Below, in pieces: positions 45,977-58,927 of a stretch of 64,000 nucleotides of DNA. The notes beneath the pieces were generated by a model. That model saw only the letters and a program-made list of their open reading frames with translations, was not told where the DNA came from and did not search any database. A program made the position numbers and the translations under genes. This stretch comes from Seiridium cupressi (taxonomy: Eukaryota > Ascomycota > Sordariomycetes > Amphisphaeriales > Sporocadaceae). The DNA lies in contig JARVKI010000052.1 of the NCBI GenBank assembly GCA_036674765.1, positions 247,092 through 311,091 of the forward strand. The letters are read 5' to 3'. How positions within the stretch are numbered: position 1 is the first letter of the stretch; every line of letters begins with the position of its first letter.

Positions 45977-48900
45977 TTAGCTGAGAAGATCTTTGATGTC
46001 CTCGATTCTCTGTAACCTTTTCTCCTCGTCTGACATCATACCAAGTGATGTGGCACTGAGCATTGATTAGCGTAGTCCACGAGCTGAACACAACGACTGA
46101 AACTCACATAAACTTCTTCCGATCCTGAATCCTCAGCATCCTCTCCTCTACACTGTCCTTGGTGATAAACCGGTAGACTTTCACCTCGTCTTCTTGGCCC
46201 ATCCTGTGCACGCGATCTATGGCCTGGGCCTCGACTGCAAAGCTCCACCATGGATCCATCATGAATACGCGCTTGGCCTGAGTCAAGTTGAGGCCGACAC
46301 CACCAGATTTGAGACTAATCAGAAAAACAGTGAATTTCTTAGACTCACGAAACTCTTCCAAAACTGCTGCGCGTGCCTTCTGAGACATTGTCCCGTCAAG
46401 ACGAAGGAAATTCATGTTCGCACGAGTCAAAGCTGGCTCCATGAGAGTCATGAACGAAGTGAATTGGCTGAACACCACTGACTTCATGCGTGGGTTTTCT
46501 TTTCGCACCTCTCGGAGGTACTTGATCAGCGTCACAACCTTGGAGGATGACTCATTCACGCCCAGTCGTTGCAAGCTGACTTTTGGCGTCGATGCCATAG
46601 TTTCAGGGTCATCATCGTGGCGAATCACCTGGAATAAATCCCGACTATTAATCGGTTCCCGGCAATTGAAACAACGTGGAAGCTCCCCTTTATCCGTGTG
46701 GTGCTTGATATAATCAAGCAAGCATTTCTTGCAGGCGGAGTGCCAACATCCTGTGACGGTTTGCTCGATCATTGGCTCCTCGGAGCAAATGGGACATTCG
46801 TTAGCAGCCTCGTCACGAATCTGCTCCAGCACATGGGCACCATATGCATTCGCGTTTTTTTCGTTGTCGATAGTTGCCTTGAACGATTCCATGAGAGACT
46901 CAAGGTCCATGTCATCAGCTAAGCCGGCAGCTGCATCGGCTTCGGCTCCAGCCATCTCTTCATCAGCGACCACTTCCTGATTTCTGACAAGGATTGGATG
47001 ACAGCAAGACTGGCGTAGTCGCAAGATCTGGGCGAAAATGGTAGTATAGGCTTTCATGACTGTACCCTTCTCAACATTGGCGGAGAAAGTGCGTTTCGCC
47101 CGGGAAAATATGTGGTCATATACATCGCGTTCTTGTTTCGAAAGCTCAACGTCAACGATCTCCATGATCTTTGGCGGAAGAGGGACGAGCGGCAACCCGT
47201 CAGGGGTCTTCATATCCTTGGTTCTCCTCATGACCAGCGGTTCCAGCACTGTTTGGACAACATCCAACGCGCGCATGAAGTTCTTTGACTCGAACGGAAC
47301 AGTAATGAAGGTCCGCCAGAAGGAGAAATTGTTCCAAGGCTCGACCCTCAAAAACCTAACCAGACTGAATAGATCTTCCAGACGATTCACAATGGGAGTC
47401 CCCGTTAGAACCCAGCGATGCTCCGCGGAAAGCTCGTAGCAGGCCTTTGACGACTTTGCCTGTCGGTTTTTAATATTGTGGGCCTCATCCAAGATTATTC
47501 GGAAGAACTTGAAAGAGAAGAGGCCGGTATGCAAAAACGCATTGCCATGTTTGCCTGAGTATTGGTTGAACTCGGAAAGCACCACACCATAACTCGTAAT
47601 AAGGACATCTGGGGCAGCAGTACTCAGACACAGTGCTTGGAGGTTGGCACTTTTTTCAGTCCCATAGTACACCATAGACTTCAGCGAGCCTACTTCCGAG
47701 GCATTCTCTGCCTCGCTTTGCCACTGAGCAAGCAGAGACATTGGCGCAATAACCAGGGTTGTCTTGCTGGTCGGCATCATATTCGATGATGTCCTTCGTA
47801 GCTTGGGAACGCTGTTGAGAGCACTGATGTCTGTGGTAGCTGGCTGTGCTTGGTACTTATGGGAGTGTATCAGACTGAGCATTTGAATCGTCTTGCCCAG
47901 ACCCATCTCATCTGCAAGAATGCCACCGAGACAGTGTTGCTCTTGCACCGGGAAGTCAAACGACATTTCTCCAGAGTACGGATTGACATAGAAGGTAGGG
48001 TGGTCCTCCACCTGAGGAATGTCCTTGTCATCGACGTCCTTTATTGGCCATGTATATTCCTCCCATAGTGGATGCATGGAAGCATCCCGAGTTTCGTTCT
48101 TCAGGTCCTTCTCCTTGGAAAGCATCCAATGGAGGGACTGCTTTTGGTAAGGGCGTAGGTTCATGGCAAACGTAGATGGCGGTTCTGCTTGAGGAGTATT
48201 GAAGTCAAAAGATTGGGCTTTCTTGTACAGTGCATCCAGCTGATCTTGCTCTAGCTCCTCGCCTTCTTCAGCTTCGTCAGAAGGCGGTGATGAGGCGGGA
48301 TCGCCGTTGCTTTTCGAAGGTTTCGAAGGCTGCTTTTCTTTCTTCTCGGCGGATTCTGCAGCCTCTAACAGACCTTGTCTGTTTGAACTTGCTGCAGCTC
48401 TAGAAGGCTCAAGGTTAATTTCTTGGAATAGCTTCACCAAAGAAACCTGTCGCAGCCTCAGATCTCTCTCTTCCACAGTCTCGGCGACCTCAAAAAGCCC
48501 AGTATTTCGGTTGTCCGCCGTGGCTGGACTTCGCGCCTCGAAGACCTCTCTCTTGATATAGCATCTCAGTTGCAGAAACACAGTATCGTTGGTCCGTAAC
48601 CTCTCAGGCGTATATACGCAAGTGCCCTCGAATCTGCACACATTCTGATCCATAAGCGCAGACACCCAGTTTGCTGTCTCTTTGGCCAATCGCCCGATCT
48701 CTGAGCCCTTGGAGTCTGTGAATCGCACTATCACATCCACGCGCAGTTTGCCAGAGCCCATTCTCTGATTTTGTAGTTTCTGGCGCTCTAGGTTGACAGT
48801 ATCTCCATGTTTCAGGAGGTTACTTCCGCTTCGTGTAGCCCAGCCTTCCACACCAAATGCACCGATGTATCGAGATTCTGGCATTGCCCGAGTGACAGTG

Positions 48901-49340
48901 GCCGGCGTGTGGGCGAAAGGGAAAACCATATCGGGAGTGGCACTTGTGGAGGCTCGGGTGCTCCCCATAGTGTTCAGGGTTGTCTGGCTTGTCGTGGATT
49001 TGGTCGTCTTTTTGAACTTCATCCATGTCCCGTCAAAGTACATGTTGACCGCAGCTTCGAGGTTATTTCCGCATTTCTCTCGGAGAATTGTGAGGATTTC
49101 TGGGTCGATCTTGTCGCCAACGATGCCTTCAAACATGTCCCGGTCAAAGCCTAGCTGTTTCGGTGCTGCGAAAGGGACCGTTGTTCCTGGTGCTCGGTTT
49201 GCGACACGGCCCAGCGGTTCCAGTGGCGACCGCGCGACGGACACAGGCACTGGTACGACATTATTTACGTTGTCTTCTTCCGGGTCTGCGAAGAATCGCC
49301 GCTTCTTTGCAGGAGGCTCCTCTGCATCTGGCCAATTCAT
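45977..49340 (-). CDS. rad5: Rad5-type SNF2 helicase / RING ubiquitin ligase
   Basis: Exons 49340-46108 and 46055-45977 give 1,103 aa. The order is: N-terminal nuclear-localisation-like KKRRFF; a HIRAN-type region from about residue 158 (RYIGAFGVEGWATRSG) to ~270; the SNF2 ATPase with Walker A ADEMGLGKT (~474) and DEAH box ILDEAHNIKN (~617); an inserted C3HC4 RING finger (CPICSEEP, CWHSACKKCLLDYI, CFNCREPI, ~848-893); and the helicase C domain (VVFSQFTSFM, SLKSGGVGLNLTQA, IDRVHRMGQ). The C-terminus GMMSDEEKRLQRIEDIKDLLS comes from the second exon after a 52-nt intron. This is the architecture of Rad5/HLTF, which polyubiquitinates PCNA and remodels stalled forks in the error-free branch of DNA damage tolerance in the nucleus. 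It is intact. Confidence 0.96.
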
Positions 49341-49625
49341 AGTGAGAATAGGTTGTCACAAGGCCTAGGAAGGCCAGGCATTGTTGAGTGGTAGGAAGGT
49401 GCTGTAGGGCGACGCGGTTGTTCAATTAACGACGCGCTCAGCCCACCCGTCAATTTAGCGACCAAGTGGGGCTGGGACATTTTCTTTGACGCGTTCAAAC
49501 AACGAGACGGCATGAGGTCATAGGAAAGCATTCTCTGCAACAAGCCAACAACGACGCTTCTTTCCATGCACTCGGGCCAAATCACCGTCATGGACTAAAT
49601 TTGAAGTTCCGTTTGTATCATATAG
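49341..49625. promoter_or_regulatory. Divergent promoter, rad5 / NDUFAF6-like gene
   Basis: A 285-bp region between divergent start codons of two housekeeping genes. It includes an MluI-like centre (gacgcgct near 49430 and gacgcgtt near 49488), which in yeasts would recall MCB cell-cycle boxes. That link is speculative. Confidence 0.45.
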
Positions 49626-50784
49626 ATGTATTGTGCTCGAACAGCGCGGCGTGGCCTGCCACGGTCCAACAAGCTCCTGGCGCAGTCCTCCAATCGGAGA
49701 GGATATATTACCGATACGGACATCGATGGAGCAAGACGGTATTGTCTCGATCAGCTGAGGTACTATTCCCAGGAGGTCGCCAACAGTTTGGAAGACTAAC
49801 GAGACTAGAAAGTCAGACTACGACTCCTACTTGATCCGTAATCTCATCCCGAAAAGCCGCCAGGATGCCTACGATGCCCTTCGCGCCTTCAATCTCGAGC
49901 TGGTGCGCTTGCCCGAGCTCGTGTCGAACCCGACTATCGGCCTCATGCGCATGAAGTTCTGGCGAGATGCAGTCAGCAACACATTTGCCGGAAAGCCACC
50001 GAAGGAGCCTATCATGATATTGCTCCACAAAGTCCTGACCGATTTGCGAGAAGCCGACCCATCCTACAGTGCCAGCTCGATCAAGTTCTGGCTGTTGCGA
50101 TTGATCAACACCCGCGAGAAGTATATGGATAATAGACCGTTTACAAATGTGGCCGCCCTGGAGGAATATGCAGAGAACACATATTCGACACTCATGTACT
50201 CGACACTGGCAGCGCTGCCGATCAACTCGATGCATATGGACCATCTGGCCAGTCATATCGGGAAGGCTTGTGGCATCGTTGCCGTATTAAGAGGCATACC
50301 TTTCTTGGCAGCCCCATCGCAGCCCGTCAAGTCACCTCAAGGTGCCACTGTTGGAAGCGGGAGGAATCCAGTGCTTCTGCTGCCTTTGGATGTTATGGCT
50401 GAAGTCGGCCTAAGGGAGGAAGACGTGTATCGCCAGGGCCCTGAAGCCGAAGGATTCCAGGATGCAGTTTTCAAGGTTGCTACCAGAGCGAACGACCACC
50501 TGATCACGGCAAGGGAGATGCTGAAGAACATCAGAGCCGGGGAGAACCCCGGACACGAGTACGAGCACCAAGACGAAGTGGAGCACAACTACTCCGAAAC
50601 AGCTTTGGAGAGCGATGAAACAAAGAGAAGTCTCCAGCGTGGGTTCAGTGTATTGCTAGAGGCTGTTCCTGCGACCGATTACCTCGAGAGGTTGCAAGCG
50701 ACAAATTTCGATCCATTCACCGTGAAGAGTAGTTGGAAATTGCCGTGGAGGTTATGGAGGGGCTTGAAAACGAAGCAGATATGA
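49626..50784 (+). CDS. NDUFAF6-like mitochondrial complex I assembly factor
   Basis: Exons 49626-49759 and 49809-50784 give 369 aa. The first exon encodes an Arg/Ser-rich presequence free of acidic residues (MYCARTARRGLPRSNK), as expected for mitochondrial import. The rest is a squalene/phytoene-synthase-like fold: RKSDYDSYLIRNLIPKSRQDAYDALRAFN split across the intron, PTIGLMRMKFWRDAV, YAENTYSTLMYSTLAAL, HIGKACGIVAVLRGIPF and LPLDVMAEVGL. The DxxxD metal motifs of true prenyl synthases are missing, which marks the NDUFAF6 (C8orf38) branch. That branch is needed for assembly of NADH:ubiquinone oxidoreductase, consistent with a fungus that retains complex I. The start was chosen because it adds the presequence in frame. 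Confidence 0.92.
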
Positions 50785-52413
50785 TCCATACCAGGGATCA
50801 GCCAAAGTTGAAAACAGATAGCCTCGCAGATCATGTATCATATGTATATAGAATGTGCCGAGTAAGGCGTCTAGAAGTGGGCTCTTGCACTCTTCTCTAC
50901 CAGGTTTTACTCGCTCTAACATGCTGACAGATTCCGACATGTCAAAACAAAGGCTACCATTACGACATGTAGATTGAATATTCGAGCATGTAATAATGAT
51001 TTCTAAACTACTTTGCTACAAAGTGACAATAAACCATTTTTGGGTCCTCTGGAATGTGACAACGAAATATCGCGTCAATTGGAAAACTGATCTTGTCTAC
51101 CGCTACTTCTTCACAATAATAAGAAACAAATGTCCAATTTTAAATTCACGGCCACCGATGAGTTCATTGGGAGAAGGTTCATAGGTCGGATAAATCAGCA
51201 GCAGGACTATTGAGCTCCATCATGCCTCCTGGATTATTCCCCTGGTAAGAGGCCGAATGAGGAATATGGGGTAGTCTAGGATAACATAGGCTTTTAAGGG
51301 AATAAAATAGTAAAATACACCATGACGATGAAGTAAACATTCCCGAATACTTATATGTATTTGTAAAAGCTTATTGGTGAAAAAATCAGTGTTTTTCTCT
51401 CTATTAGCATTTATATGAATAGTGTGGTAGGCTGCTTCTATGTTATCTAATTTCACTCTCGAAATACTTTTTTTTTGTTATTTCAAGAAGGCATAAAACT
51501 AAAACTTCCAGTCGTCCCATGAGAGCAATGCGACAATTGTCGCATACTAGTGACTGTATGCTGCGCTTGGCAAAGTCATCAAGGGAAAGCACACACTGAG
51601 ATATTCGAGATAATTAACTTGAGCGATGATCTTTATTGTCATTGATTAATAATTTGAATACAACAAAGCTATTGTGGGCGGGCCTCTTGAACCACATGAG
51701 ACAGAATAATTCATACCTGACATCCCTGTTGGTTCGCAAAACATGTATCGAGGCGGTCACCAACTGAATGGGGGGTGCTAGGCTCATGGGGCGATCACAC
51801 ATTGCACAGCTATCGAAAAATGAGTATTCATTTGGCTCCATATTGACGAAATAGAAAGATCCTGCCGGAAACTGGGGTATACTAAAACTATGGACGCACG
51901 ATAACATGAAGAGAGCAAACATTCCATTGCAGATAAAGCCATCTACAGCTAAAGTATATACCCACATGTACTCAGTCATACAAGTGACAAATGTGACGTT
52001 GACCTGAACATCACGTGCTGCATGATGTAGACCTGAGTGCTACAGACCTTACCATCCGAGCACTACCTGAGATACACAAGCGCTGGGCTGCTTGATTGTA
52101 AAGTCACCGACCTAAAGAGATGGACATCAAACAGCTGTCATAGAATTCATTTCATGATCAAGGAAGGACAGATGAGGAAACATTTCAGTACTGTAGCTCG
52201 TAGACGACTTACACTCGGATACCATAACCACATCAAGCTAGAGCCCACTCGAGTCAACTAGCACTAGCGGGCCCAATCAACCTCACCCAACGTGCCCAAG
52301 GTTCAACCGAGTGTAAAGGCCCACCTTGCCGCCGGACAAGCATAAACCTAGACACAGCTCCGCCATCACAATGTATATCAAAATAATCTCAATTTCTTCA
52401 ACAACTACTCACC
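50785..52413. other. AT-rich intergenic, no supported gene
   Basis: From about 50,940 to 52,000 the sequence is visibly AT-rich compared with the flanking genes. Frames up to 121 codons (51614-51979 minus) lack recognisable features. This could be decayed repeat DNA or simply a long 3' region next to a tRNA gene. Confidence 0.45.
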
Positions 52414-52486
52414 GCCTGGCTAGCTCAATCGGTAGAGCGTGAGACTCTTAATCTCAAGGCTGCGGGTTCGACCCCCGCGTCGGGCT
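52414..52486 (+). tRNA. tRNA-Lys(CTT): tRNA-Lys (anticodon CTT)
   Basis: A 73-nt cloverleaf. The acceptor stem GCCTGGC pairs with GTCGGGC (two G-T pairs). The D arm contains GCTCAATCGGTAGAGC. The anticodon arm is TGAGA-CTCTTAA-TCTCA with anticodon CTT. The T arm is GCGGG-TTCGACC-CCCGC. The B box GGTTCGACCCC and A box TAGCTCAATCGG are intact and there is no intron. An unpaired T follows the acceptor stem as discriminator. It delivers lysine to AAG codons. Confidence 0.95.
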
Positions 52487-53354
52487 CAATTCCCGACGCA
52501 TCTCAGTACACTGAGATCTGTCACTCTTTTTGACCTTTCGTCGTGAAATTTTTCAAATTTTTTGGGGTTCAGGCTGAACGCTTAGAGCTTAGGCTTTATT
52601 GTGAAAAAGTCAAGCAGCCGAAGTTCAGCCGTAAGAGATGGACCATGTTGTTTGCTGACTAAGTAATGAGGATTTCAGCGGTTGTTGTGCGCCAAGGGTG
52701 TCACGTGACTAGGCTTATAGGCCGAACTACAATACAACAGCAATTTATGCCGATCCACACAGGGTCATATCAGCTCGCACCAATTCAGATGGGCAGGTCG
52801 GCAAGTACTGTACTCATGAACACACCGACAATGCATTGGAAACATGGAACCCGTTGAAGTTTGGAATTTAGAGCAGAACATGTCCACAACCCACAACCAG
52901 TGTCACAGCACGGTGACAAGTGACTAGGTCAAACGGGTCCGTCACGATAATCCAGCCGGCACGTGGAATGCCAAGTTCTAGTGTAGCCGCCTCAACCACC
53001 TCACAAAGATCGCCCCAATAGCAAGAAAAATTTTCACGATGGCTTCAAACTTGAAATGATTCACCAAGATGGATGGCGCCTTACCGGATCGAGCTGAGTC
53101 CAAGCGAGAACACGTTCGGGCCCATTAGCTAAAATGGAGCTCCATTTTGTTCCAGAATGACAATCCACCGCCCGTTGTCAAGTGGGCGGCGCTACCAGCC
53201 CGACCCTGAAGCACGATTCTCAATGTAGCCGCACGGGTGAAGAGACCCCTGGAAAAACAGCCGTGCGGCTCATGCCACTCTTCTAGAATCTCGTTCTATT
53301 CTCGGTGGGTATTAGGCAAGCCTTACGTAGAACGACCGAGGCTCCGACGGCGCA

Positions 53355-53747
53355 ATGGATAATGGTGTAGATCATGGTGGGTTTCTATTGCGAGGCTGGC
53401 CCGTCGTTGACCGAGCTACGCGTTTTATTGATCGGCCGGGTCCGTATCCGCGCGTACCGGATGCGCTCCCGACTCCCTCGGACGGGCAAGAAAATGTCGT
53501 TCGAGATGCTTGGGGCCGATGCTGGCAATTGGTGCGCAACGGTGACCAGATCCGATATCACACTTTCCAACCCGACCAAAATGATCCTCCGCTGCCAGAT
53601 ACGGAAGTCAGGCTGGGGTCAGACTGGGAAGGGGGCAGGGATAAAACCCGTCGTTTATACTGGTCATACACATCACCCCGGAGAACGACGGCTCAATCTC
53701 TATTGTTCATTTCCTTTCGAATTGCGACGGCTGGCTCTCGTAGTTGA
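53355..53747 (+). CDS. Possible small protein of unknown function
   Basis: Single frame of 130 codons starting ATGGATAATGG. The central segment (ENVVRDAWGRCWQLVRNGDQ, IRYHTFQPDQNDPPLPDTEV, RLGSDWEGG) has a natural protein composition, more so than the competing frame on the same strand at 53374-53922. There is no signal peptide, membrane segment or known motif. Frame overlap makes a chance ORF quite possible. Confidence 0.3.
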   Translation: MDNGVDHGGFLLRGWPVVDRATRFIDRPGPYPRVPDALPTPSDGQENVVRDAWGRCWQLVRNGDQIRYHTFQPDQNDPPLPDTEVRLGSDWEGGRDKTRRLYWSYTSPRRTTAQSLLFISFRIATAGSRS

Positions 53748-54629
53748 AGTACGATTAGCTATTTCTACTGTTACTCGCTGTTACCCATCACGCCATTTTG
53801 GTAGGGGCATGGGAGGAGCTCCGTTCAAGGCCGACTTGGACGGCTCCCGAGCCGTCTCCTATATCGGAGGCAACTCGCCTTCACCCCAAAGGAGGTCCGG
53901 GAACATGCACGGGCTAAGATGACTGGTTGGATGAACTCGGTTGCTTTTGAGTTCACCATTGTGACATTCGTGGCGTGCTCATTGAAGCTTACGATAGCTT
54001 ACGACATCGACTGTCGTTGAATTTGGCACGGAGAAGGCTGAGTGCATAAAGTAATCGTTGGGTAATGAAATCGCCTAAGATGGACTAGGGTATGACGAGA
54101 CCACGCTTCGACCAGTCCCAAGGCCATTTCATGCCATAGCTTACCAGTGTTTAAGCTCACGAGGCTCTTGTAGTATAGTTGACTATATCTGAATAGTCAT
54201 GATATCTTTGACATTCGTCCGGAGGACTGGAAATGTCTCTTTCGATGAGAAACGTTGAACTGACTTGCGATGAGCCTTAATTGGCGGGACCATTGACACG
54301 TCCTGCACCAGTCACATCTGGGGAGGGTGGGGAAGCCGCTAAAGCACACAGAATCTGGGGAACGAAACACTTCTGTGGTGCTTGATTTTAGGCTGACTGT
54401 CTACGCGAAGTGCTGTCCCATGAGACATATACTAAGAAATTAAACAGAAAGCACAAAGATACTGCTGATGTCCTACCTAATACAAGTATAAGAAAATGTG
54501 ACTCCAAAGCAAGTGGGTTAGGGTCGGCATTCAACAGATATCGAACACCCCCCAGGAGGATTGCTTATTGAGCATCAGACTCCATCGCCATATAATTTTG
54601 GGAGCATCTACCCCAGTGCAACACTATGC

Positions 54630-54637
54630 TCTTCTTC

Positions 54638-54677
<40 letters not shown>

Positions 54678-54678
54678 G
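54630..54678 (+). repeat. GTT/AAC trinucleotide microsatellite
   Basis: Three CTT units are followed by about thirteen perfect GTT units on the plus strand. An open frame crossing it would encode poly-Cys, or poly-Asn on the other strand, which is an artefact of the repeat. It is likely to vary in length between strains. Confidence 0.95.
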
Positions 54679-57398
54679 TTCCTGAAAAACCTGGGGTTGC
54701 GGTGGTCCGCGGAAATGTTGACGGAGCTGGCCGTGTGGTAAATCATGAGATCGCCGCCAGGGCCTCAACTAAGAAGCATCATAGGGCTGGATAAAAAGTC
54801 AATAACGCGGGGTTGAGAGCACCAGGCTAGATGTGGTGAAAAGCCAAGCCACTTTTCACCATGATGAAATCTGGCGCCAGATCTGGTAACCAGTCATGGT
54901 CCCTCTGCGCTTCATCGGCACTTAGGATGGAAACCATGATCAGATGTTTGATCCAAGACCTTGAGTAGCTTGTGACAGACTACAGAGTCATTGGACACAC
55001 TGTTCAGACGTCCAGCGGTGTAGTGCACTTAGTTAGACATGTTATTGCCGAGTAACACGAAATAGTCTTGTGTATGCCGTGATCGGGTTAATCAAGCACG
55101 CGCTGCAAACACTGGCATTTTGCTCCTGATTACGTGTTGGCGCGTGTGCATGTCGCTTATTCTGTGTGCATGCTGAGCCTCGAGGTTGCCTCGTCGAGGT
55201 AGAGGGAAACAGTTTCACTGGACAACAACAGGGTTCGGATGCCCATTCCGTAAACTGCAAGTGTATTGCGCCAGAAACATTCACGATAGCGTTAGGTGGA
55301 TGTCAGATGAAGAGACTGGATAGATGTCCACTTGGCTGCTCTTCTCAGACTTCTTTGGGCCAGGTAAATGTTTCGTGGTGGAGTTCGGTAATCAACGGCC
55401 TTCCAAATTGTAGTCAGTGCTAAGGAAAAGAATAAAGGAAAGAAAATTTTATTTTCGACAGCTGACTCAACTGCCCCGCCATTGGTAACAGGGACGGCTT
55501 CGAAGCGCCTGAAAGGTGTGTTACCCACCACCCCAGGGTCGAAGTCGGAGCATGCCTTGGCATGATTCGACCTGGAGCTTCATGCGCGGTGGACTTGGTC
55601 TTGTGTGGATACCGGCCTAGTATGAAAATTCTCGATCGTGCTAGCATCGTTGATGCGGGAGCTTGTTCTGGGCGCAAACACGAACAAGTACGTAGGTACT
55701 CATCAAGGGCCTCCCTGTGGATCCTATCGAGTAAGGATCGGGTAACAAGAAATCTGTTCCTCGTACCATATGTTGCCATCTCAGCACATGTTACAGCCTG
55801 CGGTATTGCGGCATGCAGAGCTGTGCTGCAAGTGGTATAAACCCAGCTCAACCTGACCCAACTCGAGGCTTCCGACATGCACTTGGGCCGTTCCGAAACG
55901 TCCTACCAATGCAGGTCACGACCACGTTGTCGTGATTTTGGGTGCACAGGAAAAGGGTCCGAGTGGTCGCTGCGAAGAGAAGATTCGGGCTTTCCATGAG
56001 ACAACGAGTTGGCGGCGGACAAAGTCATTGTTCAAATGCCGGATGGTCAGAGTTTCCGGAACCGCCGTAGGGTTTTATTGCCTTCACCGACGTCCGTCCG
56101 CCGTGTGCTAACAAAAATTCGTATCGACGAGTAAACTGTTGAATGTCTGTGTTTATCTGAGTCAGCTCAGCTTAAAGTGTAAGTTGTTAGTTAGCGGTTG
56201 GTAGCAGGCAAGTGCAACGTCGTGTTGCCCTAAGCAGCAATGCCACAGCCTATTTCCAGTGCTTCATGCAGCCACGCTGTTATTTCAATGATAGCACTGA
56301 TGCCATGGCACGCCCTGCTATGCCCTGCTGGTCTCGGGCTGCCCGTCCAAACAAGATGAATATTGGGCTGTAATCTCGATCGCCGCTGGGGGTTTGATGA
56401 TCGCAGGGCTGGCAGTTTGGGCTCTGAGTAAGTGTCCAACTAAATGTATGTAGCCAGGTACCCAAATAATGTTTCAACGTCACCAGGAGCATGTGAGTGT
56501 TACTGGCCACAAAGGTGCGCTGCTGGCGGGGCGGCGTGCAGCTACCAAGGTGGTTTTAGTGCTGGTGTCTTTGGTCGTTGACCGCTGGATCCCCGTGTAA
56601 CAGTGTAACAGCGCTCTTGGGGCTCTGAGTCGACCCCTGGCGCAGTCCGGGACTAGCACCATGGACCTTTGAACCCATGACACATAAATTACCTGATGAG
56701 AATGCTCGTGCCAGCATGACGCGAGCACTTACATGGCATTGCGAAAAGAGCCTTTGGATTACATATTGACTTGGTCCCCGCTACCCAAGCCGTAGTTTGA
56801 CTGAGTCTCTGATAACACAGTTTCTAACTATCATCTTGTTTCTGTTGGCTGCAGCATCACAATCCCACCATACAGACAGACTCTAGTACAGTGGCTCTAA
56901 TCGCGCAACACTGCTCTAGTTGTGCCCTACGCACCTGCCGTCCACTTACACCAACGCCTTCACCCCTGATCATACTACGCCCGCCGAGTTATAGTCACCT
57001 ACTTGCACATTCAGAGCACGTCGTCGACTTGGTCTTGACGACTTACACCAAACCATCTTGAAGCTCAGTGTTGTTCATTGGCAATCAACTGGCAAGCAGC
57101 ACGGTATTGCAGTCTCGTCAGGTTGGGAACATACTTTGCAAAATTCCACGGGACAAAGAAAGGGCTTTGACAGCGCTTGGACATCGATTCGGAAACACCG
57201 CCTGGCATTCGAGAGAAACTCTATTCTCCCGTTGGCGCACTTGCCAAAGTCATCAGCAGACCACGACTTACATCATCCAATCTCTAGTGGCGCTACCCCC
57301 GGATTCTGGCCTTGTTCCCTTGCAGAGCCGTCGCATTAGTGGATTGCGGCCGGCGAATAGCAGCAACTTCTGCATTCTAGGGCCTTCTGACCTTCACA

Positions 57399-58927
57399 AT
57401 GCCGCACCGAGTCACGAGCTTCTTTCGCTCGCCAAATGACAGCATCAACACCATAAAGGCGTCCGTCCAGCGACGAAGAAGTCCCAGCTCCAGATCGCCA
57501 GCAACAACACGAACAACCACGCCGAGACCGGGTTCTACCCGGACCGTGTCTTACCCATCGTCCATCGACGAAGAGGCCGAAGAGCGAACACGCTCCACTA
57601 GTCAGACAGCGGCGCCCCCCGTCAGGATGCCGGAATCGGCAAGAGAGAAGGATGTGTCCCACCATCGCCTAAGTTTTCCAGGCTTGCACCTGGGTGGACA
57701 CAAGTCCAAGGATCACAGTCAGCAGCATCCACTTGCCTCATTGGACTGGAAAATCGAGTCGCCGCCCGCCGTCATGTACGGTGATGCGGAAAACAGCACC
57801 GGTGCTTTAGTGTCGGGCCAGCTGCTGTTGGCGGTCAAGGAAGCCCCTTTCGAGGTCGAGAGCTTCAAGGGCCAATTGGACATTCATGTCATCAGGAAGC
57901 GCCCTTACAAGGATCACTGCCATGACTGCGCAAACCAGAAGACCGAGCTGAAGAGCTGGGAGCTCATTGCAGGCCCTGCAACCTTGACCAAGGGTAAGTG
58001 CAATCTAACCATACTGTCTGGATTTGACCAACGCTGACCTTCACCTATATAGGTATGCACTATTACCCATTCTCAGCACTGCTGGAAGGCCATCTGCCGG
58101 CATCCACAGACAACTCTGTCGTCACCGTGCGGTATGATTTTACCGCTGAAGTGAAGCCCAAGACCGGGCCCACTTTGAAGCTCGCAAAGATCATCAACGT
58201 CAAGCGATCACTGCCCGTTCCCGAGACACCTCACCACTCGGTGCGCATCTTCCCGCCGACCAACATCACCGCGTCGGTGCATTACCCAAACGTCATCCAT
58301 CCCATTGGCAGCAACAAATTGGAGTTACGCCTTGAAGGCATTATCAAGTCGAACCCCGATGTGAAGACAATCGAGTACTGGAAGCTCAAGCGGCTTTCTT
58401 GGAAGATTGAGGAGCATCTGAACACCGTTGCTCCAGCTTGCCAGAAGCATTCCCCAAAGGACCCTGAAACTGCCGAGCCTACGAAGAAGGGCCTCAAGCG
58501 CACCGAGGCTCGGACTGTTGGATCTGGCGATATTGGCAGTGGCTGGAAAGCAGACTACTCGCTCAATGGCAACGTCGAGACGGAGATCGAGTATAAAGTC
58601 AACCCGTCTCTCAAGCCCGTGTGCGACATGAAGAGTCATGACGGCACCGAAGTAACCCATCAACTCGTCATCGAAATGGTTGTCGCTCAGGAACACGCTC
58701 TTGTCAACCAACCAAAGCACGTCACACCCACAGGTGTAGCACGAATCCTGCGGATGCACTTTGGCACCATCGTCACGGAACGTGCTGGCCTTGGTGTTAG
58801 CTGGGACAACGAGGCTCCTCCGATCTACCAGGACGTACCTCCTAGTCCCCCTTCGTATCATTGCGAGATCCCTTATGAGGAAGTCGAGATTTTGACCCCT
58901 CTCGAGTCACCCGAGAGATTGCATTAG
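57399..58927 (+). CDS. Alpha-arrestin of the LDB19/Art1 family
   Basis: Exons 57399-57993 and 58053-58927 give 489 aa. A disordered basic/Ser-rich N-terminus (~110 aa) precedes the LDB19-type arrestin fold: YGDAENSTGALVSGQLLL, then CHDCANQKTELKSWELIAGP, MHYYPFSALLEGHLPAS, HSVRIFPPTNITASVHYP, NVIHPIGSNKLELRLEG and LKRLSWKIEEHL. The C-terminus holds two PPxY-type motifs, PPIY and PPSY, which bind WW domains of Rsp5/NEDD4 ubiquitin ligases. Yeast Art1/Ldb19 brings Rsp5 to plasma-membrane amino-acid permeases for ubiquitination and endocytosis; the same role is expected here. The length is shorter than yeast Ldb19 but normal for filamentous fungi. The start codon is in CACAATGCC context. Confidence 0.93.

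Larger units (their letters stand above)
52487..57398. other. 4.9-kb gene-poor region
   Basis: Only one weak ORF (53355-53747) and a GTT microsatellite stand out. The final ~500 bp are the promoter and leader of the arrestin gene. Other open frames (for example 55420-55878 minus, 152 codons) overlap frames on the opposite strand and have no features. Confidence 0.45.

Noticed and set aside
50502..50510. Extra copy of the cluster promoter element
   Set aside because: Only the TGATCACGG core matches, and it lies inside the coding sequence of the NDUFAF6-like gene.
53374..53922. 182-codon ORF overlapping the 53355 frame
   Set aside because: Composition is less protein-like than the alternative frame; neither is well supported and only the better one is listed.
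54561..54794. Poly-Cys / poly-Asn ORFs
   Set aside because: Produced by translating the GTT microsatellite; no other coding evidence.
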